64,000 nucleotides of DNA from Bradyrhizobium sp. AUGA SZCCT0176 (GTDB lineage Bacteria > Pseudomonadota > Alphaproteobacteria > Rhizobiales > Xanthobacteraceae), in assembly GCF_018130145.1 (NCBI RefSeq), contig NZ_JAFCMB010000015.1, forward strand, positions 62,001 to 126,000. The letters are read 5' to 3'. Each line of letters begins with the position of its first letter. Within the stretch, counting starts at the first letter, position 1. A program made the translations under genes and the position numbers. Below the pieces are notes generated by a model. That model had not been told where the DNA came from. It saw only the letters and a list, made by a program, of their open reading frames with translations, and made no database searches. Shown here piece by piece: positions 25,682 to 34,012 of this stretch.

Positions 25682-26014
25682 CTAGATGGTAGCCGGTTCC
25701 GTGGCGAGCGCCGCGAACACGGTCTCCGGCGAATGGGCGATGACGGCAAGCAGCGCCCGCGCCGGTCCGCGCGGCGCGCGTTTGCCCTGCTCCCAGTTCC
25801 GGATGGTCTCGACCGGCACCCCGAGCCGTGCGGCGAATTCGAGCTGGGTCAGGCGTGAGCGGCGGCGCAGATCGCGCACGGCCAGGAGCGGCGGTGGGTC
25901 CGCCGCTGGTGCGGAGGCCAGTTCCGACATTGCGCTCGCCGGCGCGAGCGGGAACTCCTGCCCGTCCCGCAGTTCCACGATCCGTCCGTCTGCCTTGAGC
26001 CGCAAGCGCTGCAT
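25682..26014 (-). CDS. XRE-family helix-turn-helix protein (orphan antitoxin-like)
   Basis: 110 residues. The C-terminal half is an HTH (RRSRLTQLEFAARLGVPVET followed by IRNWEQGKRAPRGPARALLAVI), the form found in HigA/NadS-type antitoxins and small regulators. The N-terminal 45 residues (MQRLRLKADGRIVELRDGQE) look like a separate small domain. No toxin gene is adjacent on either side, so it is either an orphan antitoxin or a stand-alone regulator. Confidence 0.8.
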   Translation of the reverse strand: MQRLRLKADGRIVELRDGQEFPLAPASAMSELASAPAADPPPLLAVRDLRRRSRLTQLEFAARLGVPVETIRNWEQGKRAPRGPARALLAVIAHSPETVFAALATEPATI

Positions 26015-26088
26015 GTTCGATTCCCGATCCGGGAATCATCGGCCAAGCGCGTTAAGGCCCGATTAACGATACTGGCCACACGCCTTGC

Positions 26089-27522
26089 TCATTTCAGCCC
26101 GAACCACAGCGTGGCGATGCCGAGGAACGAGAAGAAGCCGACCACGTCGGTGATCGTGGTGACGAAGGTGCCGGACGCCACCGCCGGATCGGCCCGCACC
26201 CGGTCCAGCACGATCGGGACCAGGATGCCGCCCAACGCGCCGGCGATCAGGTTGCAGATGATGGCGAGCCCGATCACGATGCCGAGGCCGGGGATCTTGA
26301 ACCACGCCACCGCAGCGACGCCCGTGATAACGGCAAAGGCGAGCCCGTTGACGAGACCGACCATCGCCTCGCGCAAGACCACGCGAAGCGCGTTGTTGGA
26401 ATGAAGTTCGCGGGTGGCCAGCGCCCGCACCGCCACCGTCATGGTCTGGGTCGCGGCGTTACCGCCCTGGCTCGCCACGATCGGCGCCAGCACGGCCAGC
26501 GCCACCATCTTTTCCAGCTGGCCTTCGAACAGGCCGAGCACCGAGGATGCCAGAAACGCGGTCGCCAGATTGACCAGCAGCCAGTTGAAGCGGGCGCGCG
26601 CGATGGTCCAGACGGTGTCGGACAATTCTTCGTCGCTGGTGACGCCGCCGAGCGCCTTCAGGTCCTCGTCGGCCTCTTCCTCGATCACGTCGACGACGTC
26701 GTCGATGGTGATGACGCCGACCAGCCGGTTGGTGGTATCGACCACGGGGGCTGCGACCAGATTGTATTTGCCGAACATCCGCGCGACCTCTTCCTGGTCG
26801 TCGAGCACGGAGACGCGGCGGCGGTCTTCCTCGATCAGGTCGGCGAGCGGCACCGGCCGCCTTGCCCGCAGCAGCGTGTCGAGCGAGACGGCGCCCTGCC
26901 AGTGCTGGTTGCCGTCGACCGCGTAGATTTCATAGAACCGTTCCGGCAGGTCCGGGGTGTCGCGCATGTAGTCGATCGCCTGCCCGACGTTCCAGTCCGG
27001 CGGCACCGCGATGAATTCGGACTGCATCCGCCGGCCGGCGGAGTTTTCCGGATACAGCAGGCTGCGCTCCAGCGCGTCGCGCTCGGACGGCGGCAGCTTT
27101 TCGAGGATTTCTTCCTGGTCCTCCTCGTCGAGGCCTTCGAGCAGTTCGACGGCGTCATCCGATTCCAGTTCGCGAACGCCCTCCGCAACCGTCTGCGGTT
27201 CGAGCTCTTCGAGGATTTCCTCGCGAACGGCGTCGTCGACCTCGTTCAGCGCCGAGAAGTCGAAATCGGTGCCTGTCAGCTCGACGAGATGGACGCGGTC
27301 GTCGGGTTCGAGGGCGCCGATCAAATCGCCGAGATCGGCCTCGTGCAACTCGGCGACGACCTCACATAGCAAGGGGCGATCGGCGGCCTTGATGGCGCGC
27401 GTGATTTCCTCGACAAACTCGTGGCGGATCTGGCCCTCTTCATCCCGCATCAAGGCGGGATCGAGCGCCGACCCGTCAACGGGTCGCGCGGCGGCTTGGG
27501 CAACGTCGATATCCTCGGCCAT
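26089..27522 (-). CDS. mgtE: Magnesium transporter MgtE
   Basis: 477 residues from ATG 27522 (a non-ATG extension upstream was discarded). Order: MgtE N-terminal superhelical domain with repeated acidic EELEPQTVAEGVRELESDDAVELL, two CBS domains (about 160-285, including AAPVVDTTNRLVGVITIDDVVDVIEEEADED), then five membrane helices with the pore signature GGNAATQTMTVAVRAL. Imports Mg2+ and is gated by cytosolic Mg2+ through the acidic domain. Divergent from the deacetylase gene across 101 bases. No Mg2+ riboswitch was recognised. Confidence 0.96.
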   Translation of the reverse strand: MAEDIDVAQAAARPVDGSALDPALMRDEEGQIRHEFVEEITRAIKAADRPLLCEVVAELHEADLGDLIGALEPDDRVHLVELTGTDFDFSALNEVDDAVREEILEELEPQTVAEGVRELESDDAVELLEGLDEEDQEEILEKLPPSERDALERSLLYPENSAGRRMQSEFIAVPPDWNVGQAIDYMRDTPDLPERFYEIYAVDGNQHWQGAVSLDTLLRARRPVPLADLIEEDRRRVSVLDDQEEVARMFGKYNLVAAPVVDTTNRLVGVITIDDVVDVIEEEADEDLKALGGVTSDEELSDTVWTIARARFNWLLVNLATAFLASSVLGLFEGQLEKMVALAVLAPIVASQGGNAATQTMTVAVRALATRELHSNNALRVVLREAMVGLVNGLAFAVITGVAAVAWFKIPGLGIVIGLAIICNLIAGALGGILVPIVLDRVRADPAVASGTFVTTITDVVGFFSFLGIATLWFGLK

Positions 27523-27623
27523 GCCGCGCCTCGCCGGTTTGACAGAACTTGCGTTTGAGTTATCGCTGCACGCATTACCCAATCGGCAACGCAAAGCGCA
27601 ATGCTAAAGATGCACAACGGCGA

Positions 27624-28448
27624 ATGACCCCAGGATTCACCAGGACGCTCTGCGCAGCCGTCGCGGCCGCGACGGTGTGGGCCACAGCGGCCACGGCCGC
27701 CGAATGCCCGCGCAAGGACGCGCTCGGCACCTCACGGGTTCTGCGCGTCGATGCCGCTACCTCACCGCGCGTCGGCCTGAAGAGCTTTCCGCAGACCCTG
27801 CCGCTGCAAGACCACGAGGTGGTCCTGACCTTCGATGACGGGCCGTGGCCGGGCACGACGCCCCAGGTGCTGGCCGCGCTCGCGCGCGAATGCGTGCTCG
27901 CCACCTTCTTCCTGATCGGCAGGTCGGCTTCGGCGCACCCGGAACTGGTGCGCAGGATTGCAGCCCTTGGCCACACGGTCGGGCACCACACCTGGTCGCA
28001 TCCCAATATCAAACACATGAAGCCGGATGCGGCCGTGGCCGACATCGACAAGGGCTTTGCAGCGGTTGAAAAGGCGCTTCACGGCACCGCCACGACGACC
28101 CCGGGGATCGCAAGCGCGACCCCGACGACGCCGTTCTTTCGCTATCCCTATTTCGAGATGACGCCGGCGACGCTGGACCTGCTGCAAAACCGCGGCATAA
28201 CCGTGTTCGGCGCCGACCTCTGGGCCAGCGACTGGGAGCCGATGAAACCGGCCCAGCAGTTGAAGCTGCTCACCGAGCGGCTGCAGGCCGCCCGCAAGGG
28301 GATCATTCTGCTGCACGATCCCAAGGCGCAAACCGCGGCCATGCTGCCGGCGTTCCTGCGCTATCTGAGAGACAACGGTTACCGCGTGGTCCATATCGTC
28401 CCGGCAGCCGCGGCGGCCACCGCCAGGGCTGTCCAAAACCCGAAATAA
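27624..28448 (+). CDS. Polysaccharide deacetylase (NodB-like), first of a pair
   Basis: 274 residues from ATG 27624, with a signal peptide (TLCAAVAAATVWATAATAAE). NodB homology motifs: TFDDGPWPG with the metal/catalytic Asp pair, and HTWSHPN with the two zinc histidines (H-T-W-S-H), plus FFRYPYFE and ILLHD near the end. It is exported and expected to remove acetyl groups from an N-acetylated glycan. The next gene encodes a paralogue sharing KTLPLEDHEVVLTFDDGP-type sequence, indicating tandem duplication. Confidence 0.88.
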   Translation: MTPGFTRTLCAAVAAATVWATAATAAECPRKDALGTSRVLRVDAATSPRVGLKSFPQTLPLQDHEVVLTFDDGPWPGTTPQVLAALARECVLATFFLIGRSASAHPELVRRIAALGHTVGHHTWSHPNIKHMKPDAAVADIDKGFAAVEKALHGTATTTPGIASATPTTPFFRYPYFEMTPATLDLLQNRGITVFGADLWASDWEPMKPAQQLKLLTERLQAARKGIILLHDPKAQTAAMLPAFLRYLRDNGYRVVHIVPAAAAATARAVQNPK

Positions 28449-28578
28449 GTGTGGTATTTCGGCTATTAAGGCGGCATTCATGGCCCGCCGTTAAGGATTG
28501 CAAACAAGGCATTTTTCGAGTGAACCGAATACCGGTCCGCGCGGACCAACGTTCGATTGGGAATGAAGCCGGGGTTCT

Positions 28579-29868
28579 ATGATCGCTAGCGCAGGTATGG
28601 GGCTCCGTCAGCGGGCATCGCTTACTTTTTCAGCCGCAATTTCAGCCGCAATGTTTCTGGGAATGCTGACCGGCGTCTCGGCGCAGGCCGCCCCGGCCGC
28701 CAATTGCCCCGGGCATCCCGACGCGATCGGCACGTCGCGCACGCTGGTGGTCGATCCGCGGCAATATCCGCTGATCGGCACCATGCAATATGCCAAGACG
28801 CTGCCGCTGGAAGATCATGAGGTGGTGCTGACCTTCGACGACGGTCCGCTGCCGAAATACAGCAACCAGATCCTCGATATCCTCGCCGCCCATTGCGCCA
28901 AGGCGACCTTCTTCCTGGTCGGACGGCAGGCCAACGCCAATCCCGAAGGCGTGCGCAAGATGCGCGATGCCGGCCACACCATTGCCACCCATACCCAGAA
29001 CCATCCCGGGAACATGAACCGGCTCTCGATCGATGGCGCCAAAAAAGAGATCGAGGACGGCATCGCGTCGATCACATCAGCGCTCGCCGACGGCACCGCG
29101 CCGTCGCCGTTCTTCCGCATTCCGGGTCTCGGCCGTTCCGACGTGATCGAGGCATATGCCGAAGCAAAAGGCCTGCAAATCTGGAGCGCCGATTTTCCTG
29201 CCGACGACTGGCGGCCGGTCTCCTCGCAGCGCGTCTATGATCTCGCGATGCAGCGGCTCGAGGCCAAGGGCAAAGGCATCCTGCTGCTGCACGACATCCA
29301 GGCGCGCACCGTCGCAGCCTTGCCGCGAATCCTGAGCGATCTGAAAGCCCGCGGCTACCGCCTCGTCCATGTCGTGCCCGCGACGCCGGACCGGCCGGCG
29401 ACGCCGACCGAGCCGTCGCAATGGCAATTGCATCCGGTATCGGAGCAAGTGGCGACGTCACGCTGGCCCAAAATTCCGAATTTTGCCTATACCGCGACCG
29501 CGGCCCTGCCTGCGCCCGCGTTGTCGGACTCCGATTGGCGCAATACGGCGCCTGCGGACCGCGTGCAGCGGCGCGCATTGCGCGACGCCTTGTGGTCGCG
29601 GCAGGTGACGCTGGTGCTTGACCCGCCCGCGCTGCCGGTCCCGGCGCCTGGCGTGTTCAAGCTCCCGGAATCGATCCGCGTGACGATGCTGTATTCGCCG
29701 CCATCCGCCCGCAAGGTAGAGCCGACCGCGCCTGCCGCGCACGAAGTGTCCGCCAAGCAGGCGGCACGCCCTGCCAAGCACGCAAAACATGGCGGCAAGG
29801 GCGCTGCCAAACATGCGCAGGTCAAGCCGGCCAAGAAGGTCCGCATGGCCGGCCTGAAGAAGCGCTAG
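28579..29868 (+). CDS. Polysaccharide deacetylase (NodB-like) with basic C-terminal tail
   Basis: 429 residues with signal peptide (about 10-37, ending SAQA), a NodB domain (TFDDGPLPKYSN; HTQNHPGN; FFRIPGLGRSD; ILLLHDIQAR) and a C-terminal extension of about 150 residues that ends in a Lys/His/Ala-rich tail (KQAARPAKHAKHGGKGAAK), probably for binding acidic envelope polymers. It is paralogous to the preceding gene, 130 bases upstream. The substrate is unknown; peptidoglycan or exopolysaccharide are candidates. Confidence 0.86.
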   Translation: MIASAGMGLRQRASLTFSAAISAAMFLGMLTGVSAQAAPAANCPGHPDAIGTSRTLVVDPRQYPLIGTMQYAKTLPLEDHEVVLTFDDGPLPKYSNQILDILAAHCAKATFFLVGRQANANPEGVRKMRDAGHTIATHTQNHPGNMNRLSIDGAKKEIEDGIASITSALADGTAPSPFFRIPGLGRSDVIEAYAEAKGLQIWSADFPADDWRPVSSQRVYDLAMQRLEAKGKGILLLHDIQARTVAALPRILSDLKARGYRLVHVVPATPDRPATPTEPSQWQLHPVSEQVATSRWPKIPNFAYTATAALPAPALSDSDWRNTAPADRVQRRALRDALWSRQVTLVLDPPALPVPAPGVFKLPESIRVTMLYSPPSARKVEPTAPAAHEVSAKQAARPAKHAKHGGKGAAKHAQVKPAKKVRMAGLKKR

Positions 29869-29870
29869 AA

Positions 29871-30005
29871 CTTCGGCTCTGATGAAATCAGAACCGAAGC
29901 TCTAGATTCTTGTTTTGACGCGTTTCCTACCGCAGATAAGTCTACGCAATCTGCGTAAACTTGATTGCTGTGCGAACCGGATCCACTTCGCTCGAAAACC
30001 CTCTA
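29871..30005. repeat. Dispersed GACGCG/TAGAGCG repeat, copy 3
   Basis: Begins with the hairpin CTTCGGCTCTGAT-gaa-ATCAGAACCGAAG, which may also terminate the deacetylase transcript, followed by CTCTAGATTCTTG, GACGCGTTTCCTACCG and the 50-bp segment shared with copy 2. The right end abuts the stop codon of the aminotransferase. Confidence 0.75.
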
Positions 30006-31409
30006 CCCCGCCGCCGACTGCGCACGGCCCAGCAAGCCGCGTTGTTCGGCCACCGCGTGCGCTTCGTCGAGCGCCGCCGCCACGGCGTCCATCATCTCGT
30101 CGATCTGCTCCGGCGTGATGATCAGCGGCGGACAGACGAACACCGCGTCGGGACCGGCGCGGACGATGACGCCGCGCGCCATCGCGCCCTGCTGGATCAA
30201 TGCGCCGATACCTTCGGCCGGCGGCAGCGGCCGGCGTGTGGCCTTGTCGGCGACCAGTTGCAGCGCGCCGATCAGTCCGACCCCGCGCGCCTCTCCCACC
30301 AGCGGATGCGAGCCGAGCGCACGCAGTCGTGACTGCAGATGCGGTGCGAGCGCTTTCACTTGCGATACGATGTCGCGCTCCTTGTAGATGCGCAGCGTCT
30401 CAAGGGCGACGGCGGCGGCGACGGGGTGACCGGCATAGGTGAAGCCGTGGGCGAAATTGCCGAGCTTGCCGGCATGGGCGGTGATGGTTTCGGCGATGGT
30501 GTCGCTGATAACAGTGGCCGAGATCGGCAAATAGGCCGATGACAGCGCCTTGGCGACGGTCATGATGTCGGGCTCAATGCCGAACGTATCGCAGCCGAAC
30601 ATCTCCCCGGTGCGGCCGAAGCCGCAAATCACCTCGTCGGCGATCATCAGGACGTCGTATTTGCGCAGCACCTGTTGAATGCGCGGAAAGTAATCGGCCG
30701 GGGGCACGATGACGCCGCCTGCCCCGTTCACCGGCTCGGCGATGAAGGCGCCGATCGTATCCGGCCCCTCGCGGATGATCATGTCCTCGAGATTGGCGAC
30801 GAGACGGTCGACGAACTGCGCCTCGCTCTCGCCAGGGCGGCCGTACAGATAGTGGCTCGGGCAATCGGTCCGCAGAATACCGCCGACCGGCAGATCCCAT
30901 TCGGTGTGGTTGGCGGGCAGCCCGGTCATGCTGCCGGAAAACACCGTGATGCCGTGATAGCCGCGCACGCGGCCGATGATGCGCTTCTTGCGCGGCCGGC
31001 CCAGCGCGTTGTTGTAGAACCAGACGATCTTCGCCGCCTGGTCGTTCGCCTCCGAGCCGGAATTGGCGAACAGCACCTTGCCGAGCCCCTTGGGCACGAT
31101 CTTGAGCAGCTCTTCGGCCGCCTCGATGCTGGGCTCGGTCGAGCGGCTGTTGAAGATGTGGTAGGTCGGCAATTGCTCCATCTGGCGGCGCGCGGCCTCG
31201 ACGAGGCGCTTTTCGCTGAAGCCGAGCGAGGTGCTCCACAGCCCGGCCATGCCCTCGAGATAGCGCTTGCCGGTTTCGTCGTAGACATAAACGCCCTCGC
31301 CGCGCGCGATGACGAGCGGCCCGTCCGTCTTGTGCTTGTCAAGATTGGTATAGGGATGGATCAGCGAGGCGACATCGCGAGCCGCCAGGGAGTTGGGTCT
31401 GCCCGTCAT
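30003..31409 (-). CDS. Class III (omega) aminotransferase
   Basis: 468 residues of the PLP-dependent fold-type I class III aminotransferases. The PLP lysine is in MTVAKALSSAYLPIS, the phosphate-binding loop in FANSGSEANDQAAKI, and the cofactor Asp in LMIADEVICGFGRTG. The start MTGRPNSLAARDVASLIHPYTN and the sequence around GMAGLWSTSLGFSEKRLVEAA resemble beta-alanine/taurine:pyruvate transaminases. Cytoplasmic; the amine donor is not certain. No neighbouring catabolic genes indicate the substrate. Confidence 0.9.
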   Translation of the reverse strand: MTGRPNSLAARDVASLIHPYTNLDKHKTDGPLVIARGEGVYVYDETGKRYLEGMAGLWSTSLGFSEKRLVEAARRQMEQLPTYHIFNSRSTEPSIEAAEELLKIVPKGLGKVLFANSGSEANDQAAKIVWFYNNALGRPRKKRIIGRVRGYHGITVFSGSMTGLPANHTEWDLPVGGILRTDCPSHYLYGRPGESEAQFVDRLVANLEDMIIREGPDTIGAFIAEPVNGAGGVIVPPADYFPRIQQVLRKYDVLMIADEVICGFGRTGEMFGCDTFGIEPDIMTVAKALSSAYLPISATVISDTIAETITAHAGKLGNFAHGFTYAGHPVAAAVALETLRIYKERDIVSQVKALAPHLQSRLRALGSHPLVGEARGVGLIGALQLVADKATRRPLPPAEGIGALIQQGAMARGVIVRAGPDAVFVCPPLIITPEQIDEMMDAVAAALDEAHAVAEQRGLLGRAQSAAG

Positions 31410-31487
31410 TGGATTAATGCTCCGATTCTTGTTGATCGGTGGGAGCAGACCACGAAAAGCGTGTTCCCGCCATTTCGCATTCTAGGG

Positions 31488-31590
31488 CCTTTTCCGTTCC
31501 GATTGAATCGGAACGGGGCTCTAGATTCTTGATTTGACGCGTTTTCTTGACGCGAACCGGTATCCACTTCGCTGGAAAACGCTCTAGAGA
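31488..31590. repeat. Dispersed GACGCG/TAGAGCG repeat, copy 4
   Basis: Begins with CCGTTCCGAT-tga-ATCGGAACGG, then CTCTAGATTCTTGATTTGAC, and closes with GGAAAACGCTCTAG. Lies between the aminotransferase and the Bug-type gene, on the minus-strand 3' side of the latter. Confidence 0.75.
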
Positions 31591-31609
31591 CGGCGCGACG
31601 CCGTGCCGC

Positions 31610-32623
31610 TCACTCCTGCTCGACGCCGCTGGTCTTGATCAGTTGCGACCACTTTTTTTCATCCTTGTCGATGAAATCGGCGTAATCCTCCGGCGTGCCG
31701 GGTGTGATCTCGGTGCCGTCATTGGCCAATTGCCTCTTGACCTCGTCGGAGCCAAGCGCATCGCGCAGCACCTTGTTGAGCTTGTCGATGATGGGGCGCG
31801 GCGTGCCGGCAGGCGCCGCGAGGCCGTAATACAGCGACGCATCGAAGCCGGCGAGGCCCGCTTCCGCCATCGTCGGCACGTCGGGCAGCAGGCTGGAGCG
31901 GGTCGTGCTGGTCACCGCGAGGGCACGCAGTTTGCCGGCCGAGACGTTGGGGTGCGAGGCCGGGATCGGCGCGAACGCCATCGGGATATGGCCGCCCAAC
32001 AGGTCGGTCAGCGCCGGACCGGTTCCCTTGTAGGGAATATGCACCAGCGTGATCCCGGCGGTGCGGGCGAAATATTCGCCGGTGATGTGACTGACCGTGC
32101 CGGCGCCGGCCGAGCCGAAATTGACCTTGCCGGGATTGGCCTTGGCGTGCGCGATCAGTTCGGCGACGGTCTTGGCCGGAAACGACGGATGCACCACCAG
32201 CGAATTCGGCGCATTGCCGATCAGGCCGATCGGCGCGAAATCCTTGCGCGGATCGTAGCCGGCGCTCTTGTAGAGCGACGGCTCCTTGCGCGGATCGTAG
32301 CCGGCGCTCTTGTAGAGCGACGGCCCGATCGCCAGCGTGCCGGTATAGCCCAGCACCAGCGTGTAGCCATCGGGATCGCTCTTGGCGACGGCCTTGGTGC
32401 CGATCGTGCCGCCGGCGCCGGGACGATTGTCGACCACGACCTTCTCGCCGAGCAGTTCGCTCATCTTGTCAGCGATGCCACGGCCGACGATCGAGGTCGA
32501 ACCACCAGGCGCGAACGGAATCACCAGCGTGATCGCTCGCGTCGGATAGTTTTGAGCTTGCGCGCTGTTGAGGCTGGCGGCGAAACCGACGGCGATGATG
32601 ACGGCCAAAGCGTTACCGCGCAT
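31610..32623 (-). CDS. Bug/TctC-family periplasmic substrate-binding protein with internal duplication
   Basis: 337 residues with signal peptide (to about AQAQ) and the TctC fold: YPTRAITLVIPFAPGGSTSIVGR at the start and VDNRPGAGGTIGTKAVAK afterwards. Expected to bind a carboxylate for a tripartite tricarboxylate transporter, but no tctA/tctB gene is near, as is common for this family in Bradyrhizobium. A 14-residue segment, PSLYKSAGYDPRK plus one variable residue, is present twice in a row, encoded by two identical 42-bp units. The family normally has one copy, so the extra copy may alter the binding lobe. Confidence 0.88.
   Translation of the reverse strand: MRGNALAVIIAVGFAASLNSAQAQNYPTRAITLVIPFAPGGSTSIVGRGIADKMSELLGEKVVVDNRPGAGGTIGTKAVAKSDPDGYTLVLGYTGTLAIGPSLYKSAGYDPRKEPSLYKSAGYDPRKDFAPIGLIGNAPNSLVVHPSFPAKTVAELIAHAKANPGKVNFGSAGAGTVSHITGEYFARTAGITLVHIPYKGTGPALTDLLGGHIPMAFAPIPASHPNVSAGKLRALAVTSTTRSSLLPDVPTMAEAGLAGFDASLYYGLAAPAGTPRPIIDKLNKVLRDALGSDEVKRQLANDGTEITPGTPEDYADFIDKDEKKWSQLIKTSGVEQE
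32241..32324. repeat. Perfect 42-bp tandem duplication inside the TctC-like gene
   Basis: Two identical 42-bp units, 32241-32282 and 32283-32324, keep the reading frame (14 codons). Identity at all third codon positions implies a very recent event or an assembly artefact. Confidence 0.95.
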
Positions 32624-32715
32624 TCAGCACTCCCTTGGGATCATTGTTCTTGTTGGCGTATGGTCGCTGAAACAGCCGACATCCGCAACCCGCGTTCCGG
32701 ACGACCCTACCCATC

Positions 32716-32744
32716 GTCATTGCGAGCCAACGGGTCGCAATGAC
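32716..32744. repeat. Short GTCATTGCGA palindromic repeat
   Basis: GTCATTGCGA and TCGCAATGAC form arms around nine bases. It is a minimal member of the element at 33905-33985. Confidence 0.7.
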
Positions 32745-32758
32745 GGACTCAAGGAGCC

Positions 32759-33388
32759 CTATTTCCAGGCGAACACCGGCTGTTCCAGTTCGGCCACGCG
32801 GGTATTGCGGCCCGCCAGCACTTCACGGAATTGATAGATCAGCGCCGCCGTCGGCGCGTGGATGTGTTGGCCGGCGAGGCGAAAGCGGATCACGCGGCGC
32901 GTGCTTTCGGGAATTTTGGTGAAGCTGAACGCGTCTTGCTGCTCGATCTCATCAAGCGCGATGCGATGCACGGAAGCCACCTCCGCCGGGTTCGGCATCG
33001 GCGCGGCCTTTGTGCTTACCCACACCACGACCGGCGTGATCAGATAGCCGGACCTCGTCGGATAGTCGTCGAGCAGGCCCAGCACATCGCCCTCTCCGAG
33101 CTCCAGGCCGAGCTCTTCATGAAGCTCGCGCAACGCCGACTGGACTTGCGTCTCGCCGGGATCGCAGCGTCCGCCCGGCAGCGCCCATTGGGCCGAATGC
33201 GAGCGCAGGCCCTCGGCACGCCGCGTCAGCAGAAACGCCGTTTCCGCACCATTCTCGCTTTCGGTGAGCGCGATGACCACGGCGGCCCGCTTCAGCGCAG
33301 GCTCTGGCTCATCCGCCGTCGCCCGCGAGAAAGCTGCAACGAGCTCTGCGATATTTCGCCGGGTGGCATCATCAAATGAACGGGCCAT
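32759..33388 (-). CDS. NUDIX hydrolase, CoA pyrophosphatase-like
   Basis: 209 residues with a full Nudix box, GGRCDPGETQVQSALRELHE then ELGL, matching G-x5-E-x7-REUxEExGU. Just before it, LLTRRAEGLRSHSAQWALPG resembles the UPF0035 signature LLxRSxxLRxHxGQ(V)xFPGG of CoA-diphosphatases (NudL/PCD1). Likely cleaves CoA or acyl-CoA to phosphopantetheine and 3',5'-ADP. The thioesterase gene is divergent, 70 bases away. Confidence 0.87.
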   Translation of the reverse strand: MARSFDDATRRNIAELVAAFSRATADEPEPALKRAAVVIALTESENGAETAFLLTRRAEGLRSHSAQWALPGGRCDPGETQVQSALRELHEELGLELGEGDVLGLLDDYPTRSGYLITPVVVWVSTKAAPMPNPAEVASVHRIALDEIEQQDAFSFTKIPESTRRVIRFRLAGQHIHAPTAALIYQFREVLAGRNTRVAELEQPVFAWK

Positions 33389-33458
33389 GACGCTTGACTA
33401 CAATACTCCCGCGTTTGATGAAATGACTGTCGAGACATGACCGCCTGCAGGAAACGGA

Positions 33459-33896
33459 ATGCATCAGATGACGACCAGGGCCGCCACGGAGAAGCTCAAA
33501 TCCGATGGCTGGAAAATCGTCGAAACGACCGGATTCCTGCATCTGATCGGACCGCTGTGGCAGCGAACAGTCAACGGCGAGCTTGAATTCGCGCTGATCA
33601 CCGAGGACAAGCACCACAACCGCCGCGGCCTGGTGCAGGGCGGCGTGCTGATGACGTTCGCCGACCGCACTTGCGGCATCACCGCGCGACACGTCTCTGG
33701 CAAGCCGACGCTGGCGACCGTGCAGCTCGACACGCATTTCGTCGAATCCGGCAAGATCGGCGAGGTGTTGATCTCCAAACCGCACGTGGTGCGCGCGACC
33801 CGCAGCCTGATTTTCATCACCACCGAAGTCACCGTCGACAAGCGCTGTATCGCGATGGCGTCGGGCGTGTTTAAGATATTGAAGAATGATACGTAG
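33459..33896 (+). CDS. PaaI-type hotdog thioesterase
   Basis: 145 residues; the hotdog-fold signature HHNRRGLVQGGVLMTFADRT (His-x-N-x2-G-x2-x-GG) and the strand TVQLDTHFVESGKIGEVL identify an acyl-CoA thioesterase of the PaaI/4HBT group. Cytoplasmic; substrate unknown. Its placement beside a CoA-pyrophosphatase-like gene is suggestive of CoA metabolism, but the two are read divergently. Confidence 0.88.
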   Translation: MHQMTTRAATEKLKSDGWKIVETTGFLHLIGPLWQRTVNGELEFALITEDKHHNRRGLVQGGVLMTFADRTCGITARHVSGKPTLATVQLDTHFVESGKIGEVLISKPHVVRATRSLIFITTEVTVDKRCIAMASGVFKILKNDT

Positions 33897-33904
33897 CCCA
33901 TTCT

Positions 33905-33985
33905 GTCATTGCGAGGAACGAAGCGACGAAGCAATCCACCTTTCTTGTCTGCGGCTATGGATTGCTTCGCTGCGCTCGCAATGAC
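33905..33985. repeat. GTCATTGCGAGG palindromic intergenic element
   Basis: GTCATTGCGAGGAACGAAGC...AATCCA (33905-33938) is nearly complementary to TGGATTGCTTCGC...CGCAATGAC (33958-33985), giving a stem of about 28 bp. This sequence type is widely scattered in Bradyrhizobium genomes. Confidence 0.85.
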
Positions 33986-34012
33986 GACGGCCACCAGAAG
34001 GAGCCCCGACCG

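Noticed and set aside
27523..27623. Mg2+ riboswitch upstream of mgtE
   Set aside because: Only 101 bases separate mgtE from the divergent gene and no conserved ykoK-type core was recognised.
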